12,809 bases of DNA from an uncultured Erysipelotrichaceae bacterium. Lineage in GTDB: Bacteria > Bacillota_I > Bacilli_A > RF39 > UBA660. The stretch's first letter is position 1. Each line of letters opens with the position of its first letter. The position numbers and the translations under genes are program-made. The notes under the pieces were generated by a model, which was not told the DNA's origin, did no database searches, and saw only the letters and a list, made by a program, of their open reading frames with translations. Below, one piece after another: positions 1 to 7,223 of this stretch. The stretch is taken from the NCBI GenBank assembly GCA_902795755.1, contig CADBMO010000008.1:1-12809 (forward strand). The letters are read 5' to 3'.

Positions 1-597
1 CAAATGATGAGTAGTATGGATTTGTCATTCAATGTAAAATTACCATATAAAGCATTAAGCCATAATTCAAATAATTCAACTAATAATGATAAAGAGTTAA
101 AATGGGATTTAACTAAGATGAATAATGAAGATATTGAATTTTCGTTTGAATTATATAATACAACTGCTATTATTATTTTAATTGCTGGTGGATGTGTACT
201 ACTAGCAGTAATAGTTGTAGTAATAATATTAATTATTAATAGTAAGAAGAAAAAACAATCAAACACACCACAACCAACTGCTACCGTTCAAGCTGCAGAA
301 CCAGCTCCAGCTGCTCCAGCTGCTCCAGCTGCGCCAATTGTTGAGCCAACGCCTGTTGTTGAGCCAGTTCCACCTGCACCAGTAGTTGAAACTCCTGTTG
401 CACCAGTGACAGAACCAACACCTACTGTTGAGCCAGTAGAACCAGCTGCTCCAGCTGCGCCAATTGTTGAGCCAACGCCTGCTGTTGAGCCAGTTACACC
501 TGCACCTGCACCAGTAGAGACAGCTGCAGAACCAACTGCGCCTGTGGTAGAACCAGCTCCTGTTACAACACCAGAGCAACAAAATAACGTACAATAA
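1..597 (+). CDS. C-terminal part of an exported, membrane-anchored LppM/DUF3153-like protein with a Pro/Ala-rich tail (5' end outside window)
   Basis: The frame is already open at base 1, so the gene begins upstream; the Met codon at 4 is not taken as the start. The first ~50 visible residues (FNVKLPYKA..., HNSNN, ELKWDLTK, IEFSFEL) resemble the end of the LppM/DUF3153 domain, an exported beta-rich domain known in Gram-positives. Then come a transmembrane helix (160-240, TAIIILIAGG to IILIIN), a KKKK stop-transfer and a ~119-residue tail built from P, A, E, V and T. The positive-inside rule puts the Lys cluster and tail in the cytoplasm and the domain outside. The tail contains a ~42-residue duplication (see the repeat entry) and is much richer in G+C than the flanks. 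An 8-bp terminator follows the stop codon. The family call rests on pattern memory and could be wrong; the topology is clear. Confidence 0.6.
   Translation, partial: QMMSSMDLSFNVKLPYKALSHNSNNSTNNDKELKWDLTKMNNEDIEFSFELYNTTAIIILIAGGCVLLAVIVVVIILIINSKKKKQSNTPQPTATVQAAEPAPAAPAAPAAPIVEPTPVVEPVPPAPVVETPVAPVTEPTPTVEPVEPAAPAAPIVEPTPAVEPVTPAPAPVETAAEPTAPVVEPAPVTTPEQQNNVQ
316..506 (+). repeat. 126-bp (42-residue) duplication inside the Pro/Ala-rich tail
   Basis: Bases 316-380 recur at 442-506, an offset of exactly 126 bp, with only two differences (356/482 and 370/496). Both encode PAAPAAPIVEPTP followed by a VVEPV or AVEPV variant. After the second copy an extra TGCACC adds one Pro-Ala unit, a further slippage trace. 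The period is a multiple of three, so the frame is kept. The repeat codes for low-complexity linker or cell-wall-spanning type sequence rather than a folded domain. Confidence 0.9.
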
Positions 598-605
598 ATA
601 GAAAT

Positions 606-632
606 GGCATTAGTTAATCTAATGCCTTTTTT
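606..632 (+). terminator. Rho-independent terminator of the LppM-like gene
   Basis: A perfect 8-bp stem (GGCATTAG at 606-613, CTAATGCC at 619-626) with a 5-nt loop is followed by six T (627-632). It lies 8 nt past the TAA. It also covers an upstream in-frame ATG (604) of the next gene, which argues against that start. Confidence 0.9.
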
Positions 633-633
633 A

Positions 634-655
634 TGTTATAATTATATAGTAGGTG
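634..655 (+). promoter_or_regulatory. Extended -10 promoter and Shine-Dalgarno for the glycosyltransferase gene
   Basis: TGTTATAAT at 634-642 is a perfect extended -10 (TG-N-TATAAT), immediately after the upstream terminator. The -35 region would fall in the terminator loop and shows no TTGACA, as is common for extended -10 promoters. AGGTG at 651-655 is 5 nt before the ATG at 661. A transcript starting near 649 would have a leader of only ~12 nt. Confidence 0.7.
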
Positions 656-660
656 AACGT

Positions 661-1782
661 ATGATATATTTAATAATTAATATTACTATTGTTTTAATAA
701 TACTTGTTTTAAATATAATTCTTTATGTTAGAAGAATAGATAAAAAGAAACTAGTAAAAAATAAAACTTATAATTATGCGGTTTTAATACCTGCAAGGTA
801 TGAGTCTAAAGTAATAAAAAATACTTTAAAATATATTAAACATCAAAATAAGAACATGGATAATGTATACGTTATTATTGAATCTAAAGACGATCCAACT
901 TTTAATATTGCAAAAAAAATAGGTGCTAATGTATTTATTAGAAAAAAACCAATTAAACATACTAAAGGATATGCGCTAGATGAGTGCTTAAAAAGCATTT
1001 TAAATAAAAAAATTAATTATGATTTGTACTTTATTATGGATGCAGATAACGTAATTGGTAAGAGTTTTTTCAAAAATATGAAAAAGTATTGGTTAGAAGG
1101 ATATGAAGTTGCTTCTGCTTATAGAAATACCTCTAATCCATATAAGGCAATTAGTATTTGTTCCGGTTTTCTTTTTTCAATGCAAAGTAACCTATATAAT
1201 AAATATAGAGAAATATTTAATCAACCAATAACATTGAGCGGATCAGGTTATTATATTAGTGGAAAAATAATAGAAGACTATAATGGTTTTCCTTTTTACT
1301 CATTAACTGAAGATTTTGAATTTTCAATTTGTATGGAAGATGATAATATATCTAATATTTATGCAGAAGATTGTGTTTATTATGATGAGCAGCCTACAAG
1401 TTTAAAAGATTCTATTAAGCAAAGAATACGATGGTTAAGAGGTATATTTGATAATACTAAAAAAAGAAAAAAGTCAGCTAGCATTGTTATATCTAATATT
1501 ATTTTAAATATGGTTACATTATTAATCATTTTGATAATTATGGAATTATTTATATTTTTTGGAATTATTTTAGGTATTGTTTATACATATTTATTAACAT
1601 CTTTAATTACGCTTATATGCTTAATAATTGATAGGAATAAGTTTAATATTAGTATTGTGCAAAAGATTAAATGTATTATATATAATCCTATTTTTTTATT
1701 TAGTTATATAATATGTTTATTTGCTTTATTTTTTAGAAAAAAAATATTATGGGATAAAACAATTCATAAAGGAAATGAATAA
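661..1782 (+). CDS. Membrane-bound family 2 glycosyltransferase
   Basis: Processive-type GT2 enzyme of 373 residues: it would transfer a sugar from an NDP-sugar on the cytoplasmic face of the membrane to a growing glycan or lipid acceptor. An N-terminal helix (about 3-23) precedes the GT-A domain, which starts with YAVLIPARYES (39-49). The DAD metal/nucleotide motif is D127-D129, the acceptor-site TED is 216-218, and QRIRW (254-258) is the QxxRW signature of the cellulose/chitin/poly-GlcNAc synthase clan. Hydrophobic stretches at about 277-323 and 343-358 give two or three C-terminal helices. No PilZ domain is seen. ATG 661 is chosen over an in-frame ATG at 604 because 604 lies in the upstream terminator while 661 has a well-spaced AGGTG. 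The acceptor and sugar cannot be read from the sequence. It lies 53 nt before the acyl-CoA synthetase gene with no GC-rich terminator between them, so they may be co-transcribed. Confidence 0.85.
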   Translation: MIYLIINITIVLIILVLNIILYVRRIDKKKLVKNKTYNYAVLIPARYESKVIKNTLKYIKHQNKNMDNVYVIIESKDDPTFNIAKKIGANVFIRKKPIKHTKGYALDECLKSILNKKINYDLYFIMDADNVIGKSFFKNMKKYWLEGYEVASAYRNTSNPYKAISICSGFLFSMQSNLYNKYREIFNQPITLSGSGYYISGKIIEDYNGFPFYSLTEDFEFSICMEDDNISNIYAEDCVYYDEQPTSLKDSIKQRIRWLRGIFDNTKKRKKSASIVISNIILNMVTLLIILIIMELFIFFGIILGIVYTYLLTSLITLICLIIDRNKFNISIVQKIKCIIYNPIFLFSYIICLFALFFRKKILWDKTIHKGNE

Positions 1783-1806
1783 AAACTTTTTAATTTTTTA
1801 TATTCA

Positions 1807-1827
1807 TGATAAAATATAATAAGGAGG
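1807..1827 (+). promoter_or_regulatory. Extended -10-like element and strong Shine-Dalgarno for the acyl-CoA synthetase gene
   Basis: TGATAAAAT (1807-1815) matches TG-N-TANAAT, and AAGGAGG (1821-1827) is a near-perfect ribosome site 8 nt before the ATG. Start-codon spacing (20 nt from the -10) matches the other promoters here, so an internal promoter for the 3-gene cluster is plausible. No good -35 is visible. Confidence 0.45.
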
Positions 1828-1835
1828 CATAAAAT

Positions 1836-3581
1836 ATGGGACTATTTGATTTTAGATTATTAAGCTTTATTGGAATTAAAATACCTCCAAAAATGCCTTG
1901 GAAAAAGTATTATAAGAAAAAACATCTTAAGATAATATTAAAAGACGAAAATATATATGAGTATCTTTTAAAAAAAGTAGAAAAGCATAAGTATTATGAT
2001 AATGTTGCTATTACTTATTATGGTACTCATTTAACATATAAGAATTTTATAAAAAAAATAGATCATTGTGCAGAAAAGTTTAAAGGTTTAGGCGTTAAGA
2101 AATATGATATAGTTACTATTTTATCTGCTAATATACCAGAGGCTATTATATCGTTTTACGCACTTAATAAAATAGGTGCAGTTACCAATTTCTTGCATCC
2201 TTTACTAAGTCAAAATGAAATAAAAGATGCACTTAATTTATACGAAACTAAATATTTATTAGCACTTGACTCTACATTAGAAAAAGTAGATAAAATACTT
2301 AATGAAACAAGAGTTAGAAAAGTAATTGAATTATCGCCTGCTAGCTCAATGAATATATTTATGAAAATTGCCTATAACATAAGTATGTTAAAGAAAAAAA
2401 GATATAGGGTAGTTTTTAAGAGAAAATATATAAAATGGTTTAGATTTAAACACTTACCTGGAAGAAAGGTTATAATGCGTAATCCTAAAAAAGATGATCC
2501 AGCAATTATATTTCAAAGTGGTGGAACTACAGGAAAGCCTAAGGGAATTGTATTATCAAACGGAAACATAAACGCATCAACCATTGCTGCGTTAAACGCT
2601 TATCCTGATTTATGTAAAGAAGATAGAATTCTTGGTATTATGCCAATATTTCATGGATTTGGTCTTGAGGTTTCTATTAATGATGCATTTTGCTGTGGTG
2701 CTGAGGTAGTTTTAATACCTTTATTTAAAGCTAATAAGTTTCATAAATTACTAATTAAACATAATCCTAGTGTTTTGGTTGGTGTACCAACTTTATTTGA
2801 GGCTTTAACTACTAATAAACATATGGAAAGCGTAGATTTATCTAATTTAAAATATGTTATTGGTGGAGGGGACACCTTAAATAAACAAAGGGTTGAAAGA
2901 ATTAATGATTTTTTACACGATCATGGAGCTGACACAAATATGATTCAAGGATATGGGTTAACTGAGGCAGTTGCAGCCGTATCAGTTGATTTAAGAAATT
3001 TATCAAGACCTGGTACAATTGGAATTCCATGGCCTGGAGTATACGTTGGTATATTTAAACCAAATACCGATGAACAACTTGATTATGGTAACGATGGTGA
3101 AATATGTGTATGTGGTCCAACGGTTATGCTAGGATATTATAATAATGATAGTGAAACAAACCTTGTTTTAAGGCATCATAAAGATGGTAATATATGGTTG
3201 CATACCGGAGATATTGGATCTATGGATAAAGATGGTTTTATTACTTATAAACAACGCTTAAAGAGACTTATCGTATCTTCTGGTTATAATGTATATCCTT
3301 CACAAATAGAGGAAGTATTAGAAAAACATGATGCAATAGAGGCAGCATCAGTAATTGGTATTAAACACAAGTATAAGATAGAAGTACCAAAAGCGTTTGT
3401 GGTATTAAAAAAAGGATATAAATTAAATGATGAGCTAAAAGAAGAATTAATTAAATATTGTAAGAAAAATTTAGCATCATATTCAGTACCAAAAGAATAT
3501 GAAGAGTTAGATAAATTACCTAAGACAATAATTGGTAAAGTTGATTTTAATAAGTTACGTGAAAGAGAGGAATTAAAATAA
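1836..3581 (+). CDS. AMP-forming acyl-CoA synthetase (ANL superfamily)
   Basis: Cytoplasmic adenylate-forming ligase, 581 residues: carboxylic acid + ATP + CoA to acyl-CoA + AMP + PPi. All core motifs are present: the phosphate loop SGGTTGKPKG (228-237), the YGLTEA adenylation motif (373-378), HTGD (456-459, ribose-binding Asp), the hinge segment RLKRLIVSSGYNVYP (474-488), and PKTIIGK (562-568) with K568 as the adenylation-step lysine. The active site therefore looks intact. The N-terminal ~35 residues are basic and hydrophobic and may sit at the membrane. The length fits fatty-acyl or aryl-acid ligases; the substrate cannot be told from these motifs. Its TAA overlaps the ATG of the next gene by one base (TAATG), implying translational coupling with the E2-like protein. 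A peptide-synthetase adenylation domain is unlikely, because no carrier domain follows. Confidence 0.88.
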   Translation: MGLFDFRLLSFIGIKIPPKMPWKKYYKKKHLKIILKDENIYEYLLKKVEKHKYYDNVAITYYGTHLTYKNFIKKIDHCAEKFKGLGVKKYDIVTILSANIPEAIISFYALNKIGAVTNFLHPLLSQNEIKDALNLYETKYLLALDSTLEKVDKILNETRVRKVIELSPASSMNIFMKIAYNISMLKKKRYRVVFKRKYIKWFRFKHLPGRKVIMRNPKKDDPAIIFQSGGTTGKPKGIVLSNGNINASTIAALNAYPDLCKEDRILGIMPIFHGFGLEVSINDAFCCGAEVVLIPLFKANKFHKLLIKHNPSVLVGVPTLFEALTTNKHMESVDLSNLKYVIGGGDTLNKQRVERINDFLHDHGADTNMIQGYGLTEAVAAVSVDLRNLSRPGTIGIPWPGVYVGIFKPNTDEQLDYGNDGEICVCGPTVMLGYYNNDSETNLVLRHHKDGNIWLHTGDIGSMDKDGFITYKQRLKRLIVSSGYNVYPSQIEEVLEKHDAIEAASVIGIKHKYKIEVPKAFVVLKKGYKLNDELKEELIKYCKKNLASYSVPKEYEELDKLPKTIIGKVDFNKLREREELK

Positions 3582-4426
3582 TGGCAAGACTTAATTCAAA
3601 AAGAATAAAAATAGGTGGAATGACACAAATATGTATTGATTTAAAACCTAGAAGATGTGATGCAGATGTATTTTTAAATACTAAGATTGATGTTACAAAC
3701 TTAGTAGATTATATTGATAAAAGAAAGAAAAAAGGTGATAAAACAACTTATTTTCATGCTTTTTTATTAGCGCTTGCTAAAACTATTTATAATAGGCCAA
3801 AATTAAATAGGTACGTAAAAAATAGACATATGTATGAACATACTAACGTATCTCTTTCATTCGTTGCAAAAGTAGAATTTGAGGATGATTCAGAAGAGGT
3901 AATGCTAATAATAGATGTTGCACCTGATGATAACATTGATACAATATCAGAAAAGATAGGTAATAAGGTACGTAAACTACGTGAAAAGAAGTTTAAAAAA
4001 GAAGGTGCTAACGGAGTGCTTGACTTTATAGGGGCAATGCCTAATATAATTAGGGTACCTTTAGTAAATTTATTATTATGGATGGATGAAAAAGGTATAT
4101 TACCTAAAGATTTACAAAAAGATGATTTATATTTTGCTTCAGGTATTGTAACTGATATTGGTTCTTTAAAATCAGATAGTATTTATCATAATAATACTAA
4201 TTTTGGAACTGCTTCATCGATTACCGCAATTGGTGAGATAAGAGATGATGTTAAGGTTGTAAATGGTAAGGAAAAAATATATAAATCTTGTAAGTTTGGT
4301 ATTAACTTTGATGAAAGAATCGCAGATGGTTTTTATATGATTAAAGCATTTAAAATCTTAGAACATATTTTAGAAAATCCAAAAATGTTAGAAGATAGGG
4401 CAGATGCTAAGGTCGATTTAGATTAA
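3581..4426 (+). CDS. Lipoyl-free 2-oxoacid dehydrogenase E2/CAT-fold acyltransferase-like protein with Glu in place of the catalytic His
   Basis: 281-residue protein matching only the catalytic domain of dihydrolipoamide acyltransferases. Recognisable elements are an opening IGGMTQICIDLKP, HAFLLALAKTIYNRPKLNRYV (59-79), SGIVTDIG (187-194), the FGTASSITAIGEI strand (208-220), and a C-terminal FDERIADG (243-250) followed by an ENPKML tail. Canonical E2 and chloramphenicol acetyltransferases have HxxxDG here; this protein has E245-R-I-A-D249-G250. There is no lipoyl domain, no E1/E3-binding domain, and no E1 or E3 gene nearby, so a role in a dehydrogenase complex is unlikely. It is translationally coupled to an acyl-CoA synthetase, which suggests use or sensing of that enzyme's acyl-CoA. 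I recall E2-like proteins with a DERxxDG motif in other gut Firmicutes, so the Glu may define a subfamily rather than be a lesion; this is memory, not a search. Confidence 0.8.
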   Translation: MARLNSKRIKIGGMTQICIDLKPRRCDADVFLNTKIDVTNLVDYIDKRKKKGDKTTYFHAFLLALAKTIYNRPKLNRYVKNRHMYEHTNVSLSFVAKVEFEDDSEEVMLIIDVAPDDNIDTISEKIGNKVRKLREKKFKKEGANGVLDFIGAMPNIIRVPLVNLLLWMDEKGILPKDLQKDDLYFASGIVTDIGSLKSDSIYHNNTNFGTASSITAIGEIRDDVKVVNGKEKIYKSCKFGINFDERIADGFYMIKAFKILEHILENPKMLEDRADAKVDLD

Positions 4427-4450
4427 AAAAGGATTTATATCCTTTTTCTT
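4426..4450 (+). terminator. Rho-independent terminator of the glycosyltransferase/acyl-CoA synthetase/E2-like cluster
   Basis: A 9-bp perfect stem (AAAAAGGAT at 4426-4434, ATCCTTTTT at 4439-4447) has a 4-nt loop, and the T-rich right arm runs into CTTTATT. It starts on the last base of the E2-like gene's stop codon. Confidence 0.85.
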
Positions 4451-4487
4451 TATTTATAATAATTTCTTATTACACAATTCCAGGCGT

Positions 4488-4536
4488 TTGTTATAAATAT
4501 GAATTAATGTGTTATAATTATAATAGTATATGGAGG
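4488..4536 (+). promoter_or_regulatory. Extended -10 promoter of the P-type ATPase gene
   Basis: TGTTATAAT at 4510-4518 is a perfect extended -10. A weak -35 (TTGTTA, 4488-4493) lies 19 nt upstream of the hexamer. GGAGG (4532-4536) is 4 nt before the ATG at 4541. The predicted start near 4525 leaves a leader of about 16 nt. Confidence 0.75.
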
Positions 4537-4540
4537 ATAT

Positions 4541-7198
4541 ATGGAAGATTATACAAATTTAGATGAAGAGATGTTATACAAGAATTTAGTTACTAGTAAA
4601 AATGGACTAACTGACTTAGAGGTAAAAAAAAGACAAAATAAATATGGAAAAAATGAATTACCAAAAAAAGAGAAAGATAGTATTATAAAGATTTTTTTTA
4701 TGCAGTTTTGTAATGCTATAACAATTATTATGATAATAGCAGCAGTTTTTTCCATATTCATTAAAGAATATACTGATGCAATAGCAATTGTTTTCATTAT
4801 AATGGTGGATGCTATAATGGGTACTATACAAGAAGCAAAAGCTAATAAAAGTGCGGAAGCCTTAGCAAACATGATTAAAGTTAGGGTAGATGTTATTAGA
4901 AATGGTAAAGAAACCCAAATAGATTCCAAGGAGTTGGTACCTGGAGATATTATGTTATTATCTTCTGGGGTAAAGGTATCTGCGGATGCTAGGTTAATAT
5001 CTACAAGTAATTTAACAATTGATGAATCAATTCTTACAGGTGAATCTATTGCAAGCGTTAAAGATTCTAAATGTGTTAATGATGTTAAAAGTATAAGTGA
5101 TACTAAAAACATGGCTTTTGCAGGAACTTCTGTTATAACTGGAAGAGGAGTGTGCGTGGTAACTGGAACTGGAGTAAATACCGAAATAGGTAAAATAGCT
5201 GAAAAGGTTAATGAAGCAGAAGATGCGCCTTCACCACTTACTATTAGAATGAATAAGTTTACCAAACAAATAAGTATTTTGGTTGTTATAGTATCAATTC
5301 TACTAATTATTTTATTATTAACAAAGCATTATAATCTAAATGATATATTTATGTCGGTTGTAAGTCTTGCAGTATCCGCTATGCCTGAAGGCTTACCACT
5401 TGCACTTACGCTAGCATTAACAATTGGTTCTAATAGAATGAGTAATAGGAACGTAATAGTAAAGAAACTTAACTCTGTTGAATCTCTTGGTAGTTGTACA
5501 ACTATAGCAAGTGATAAAACTGGTACTTTAACGGTTAACGAGCAAACTGCTAAAAAAATAGTTTTACCTAATGGAACTACTTATAGCGTAAGTGGTACTG
5601 GTTATTATGATGATGGTGAAATAACTGGGGATAAAACTTATGTTGAACGTTTAAATGAAATAGTTTTAATGGGATATTTAAACAATGAATCTGGTATAGA
5701 ACAAACAGATAATATATGGACAAGTTATGGAGATAGTATTGATATAGCATTTTTAGCACTCGCTAGAAAAGCAAACATTAATTATGATAAGAATAGTATA
5801 GTAGGAGAAATACCATATGAGTCTGAAAATAAGTATTCTGCCGTATATTTTGAAGATAAAGGGAATATAAAAGCTACCGTAAAAGGTGCGGTAGATACCG
5901 TGTTTGATTTTTGTGATTCAATGTATGATGGTGATAAAATTGTTCCAATAGATAAAGAAGAAATATTAAAGCAAAATGAACAATTGGCAAGTAGCGGATA
6001 TAGGGTAATTGCACTGGCATCAAATGAAGTAAAAAACTTTAAGAAAAAGAATAATTATGATAAAAAGGATATTCCTAAACTAGTGTTTTTAGGACTTGTT
6101 GCATTTATTGATCCAATAAGGGAAGATGCAAAAGAAAGTATTAAGAAATGTAAAAGAGCAGGCATTAAAGTATTAATGGTTACAGGGGATCATCCTCTTA
6201 CTGCATTTTCTATTGCAAAAGATTTAGGAATTGCTAAAAAATATGATGAAGTTGCAAATGGTGATTTAATTGAAGAGGAATTAAAAAAAGGAAAAGTATC
6301 ATTTGATAAATTTGTTAAGACAAAGACAGTTTATACTAGGGTTACACCACTTCAAAAACTAGAGATAGTAAATGCATTACAAAGAAATGGTGAATTTGTA
6401 GCAGTTACCGGTGATGGTGTAAATGATTCACCTGCAATAAAAGCTGCTAACATAGGAGTTGCTATGGGTGGTGGCTCTGACGTTGCTAAAGAAACTAGTA
6501 AGATGATAATAATAGATAATAATTTTATGAGTATAGTAGCAGGCATTGAAGAAGGTAGAAATGCATATGCAAACATTAGAAAAGTCATATATATGTTATT
6601 ATCATGTGGACTTGCTGAAGTATTATTCTTTGTATTATCAATTTTAACTAACTTACCAATGCCACTAGTTGCGGTTCAATTACTATGGTTAAATTTAGTA
6701 ACCGATGGACTGCAAGATTTAGCATTATCATTTGAAAAAGAAGAAGACGATATTATGAATGATAAACCTAGGGATCCTAAAGAATCTGTATTTGATAAGA
6801 TATTAACTAGCGAGATTTTATTATCAGGATTATTTATGGGACTCGTAGTTTATTTGGTATGGATTGTTTTAATAAAACACTTAAATATGGATGCTCATGT
6901 TGCAAGAGGATATATAATGGCCCTTATGGTATTTATTCAAAATATTCACGTATTTAATTGTCGCTCTGAAAAGAAGTCAATATTTAAAACAAATCCGTTT
7001 AAAAATATATTTGTACCAATAGCAATAGCATCTTCAATAGGATTACAAATAATAATAATGAACGTACCATTTTTAAGCCATTTATTAAAGGTAGAGCCAA
7101 TAAATATAAAATATATGTTAATCTTATTTGCGTTAGCACTACCTATTTTACTATTAATGGAAGTGTATAAGTTAGTAATAAGAAAAAAACATTTTTAA
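4541..7198 (+). CDS. Calcium-type P2 P-type ATPase (PMCA/SERCA-like cation pump)
   Basis: 885-residue ATP-driven cation exporter of the plasma membrane. In order: N-terminal cation-ATPase domain, TM1-2 (about 55-97), actuator domain with TGES (166-169), TM3-4 with PEGLP (282-286), phosphorylation site DKTGTLT (D325), nucleotide domain with KGA (448-450), the MVTGDHP segment (547-552), TGDGVND (623-629), then C-terminal membrane helices. Compared with SERCA, calcium site II is kept: the MPEGLP loop (E283) and N718/T721/D722 in NLVTDG. At site I the TM5 Glu is present (E693), but the Asn three residues before it is Gly (G690). PMCA-type pumps likewise alter site I and move one Ca2+ per ATP. Ca2+ export is therefore the best guess, with Mn2+ or another divalent ion possible. 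It has its own promoter, and the carboxypeptidase gene follows after 25 nt. Full length, no lesion. Confidence 0.92.
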   Translation: MEDYTNLDEEMLYKNLVTSKNGLTDLEVKKRQNKYGKNELPKKEKDSIIKIFFMQFCNAITIIMIIAAVFSIFIKEYTDAIAIVFIIMVDAIMGTIQEAKANKSAEALANMIKVRVDVIRNGKETQIDSKELVPGDIMLLSSGVKVSADARLISTSNLTIDESILTGESIASVKDSKCVNDVKSISDTKNMAFAGTSVITGRGVCVVTGTGVNTEIGKIAEKVNEAEDAPSPLTIRMNKFTKQISILVVIVSILLIILLLTKHYNLNDIFMSVVSLAVSAMPEGLPLALTLALTIGSNRMSNRNVIVKKLNSVESLGSCTTIASDKTGTLTVNEQTAKKIVLPNGTTYSVSGTGYYDDGEITGDKTYVERLNEIVLMGYLNNESGIEQTDNIWTSYGDSIDIAFLALARKANINYDKNSIVGEIPYESENKYSAVYFEDKGNIKATVKGAVDTVFDFCDSMYDGDKIVPIDKEEILKQNEQLASSGYRVIALASNEVKNFKKKNNYDKKDIPKLVFLGLVAFIDPIREDAKESIKKCKRAGIKVLMVTGDHPLTAFSIAKDLGIAKKYDEVANGDLIEEELKKGKVSFDKFVKTKTVYTRVTPLQKLEIVNALQRNGEFVAVTGDGVNDSPAIKAANIGVAMGGGSDVAKETSKMIIIDNNFMSIVAGIEEGRNAYANIRKVIYMLLSCGLAEVLFFVLSILTNLPMPLVAVQLLWLNLVTDGLQDLALSFEKEEDDIMNDKPRDPKESVFDKILTSEILLSGLFMGLVVYLVWIVLIKHLNMDAHVARGYIMALMVFIQNIHVFNCRSEKKSIFKTNPFKNIFVPIAIASSIGLQIIIMNVPFLSHLLKVEPINIKYMLILFALALPILLLMEVYKLVIRKKHF

Positions 7199-7218
7199 TG
7201 GTATAATAGTTGTGGAGG
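7199..7218 (+). promoter_or_regulatory. Extended -10 promoter and Shine-Dalgarno of the carboxypeptidase gene
   Basis: TGGTATAAT at 7199-7207 begins one base after the ATPase stop codon (7196-7198). GGAGG at 7214-7218 is 5 nt before the ATG at 7224. The predicted transcription start (~7214) falls on the Shine-Dalgarno itself, so either the leader is minimal or the gene is also read through from the ATPase promoter. No terminator separates the two genes. Confidence 0.6.
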
Positions 7219-7223
7219 CTGCA

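Noticed and set aside
259..594. Minus-strand 111-codon ORF rich in W, C, S and R
   Set aside because: It is the antisense shadow of the Pro/Ala-rich repeat tail: the composition mirrors GCT/CCA/GTT codons, and no ribosome site or promoter supports it.
604..660. Upstream in-frame ATG extending the glycosyltransferase by 19 residues
   Set aside because: It lies within the terminator hairpin and before the extended -10 promoter, so it would not be transcribed from that promoter; ATG 661 has a proper ribosome site.
1775..1807. Inverted repeat ATGAATA/TATTCAT with inner A/T tracts between the glycosyltransferase and acyl-CoA synthetase genes
   Set aside because: The stem has a single G-C pair and no clean U-tract after it, so it is too weak to call a terminator.
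3581..4426. Chloramphenicol acetyltransferase (resistance gene)
   Set aside because: It shares the fold, but the sequence elements match the E2 catalytic domain better and the catalytic His of CAT is absent.
4549..5265. Minus-strand 238-codon ORF
   Set aside because: Lies wholly antisense inside the P-type ATPase, whose motifs prove the plus frame; no start signals.
5577..6588. Two short minus-strand ORFs (5577-5759 and 6352-6588)
   Set aside because: Both are antisense to conserved ATPase coding sequence and have no supporting signals.
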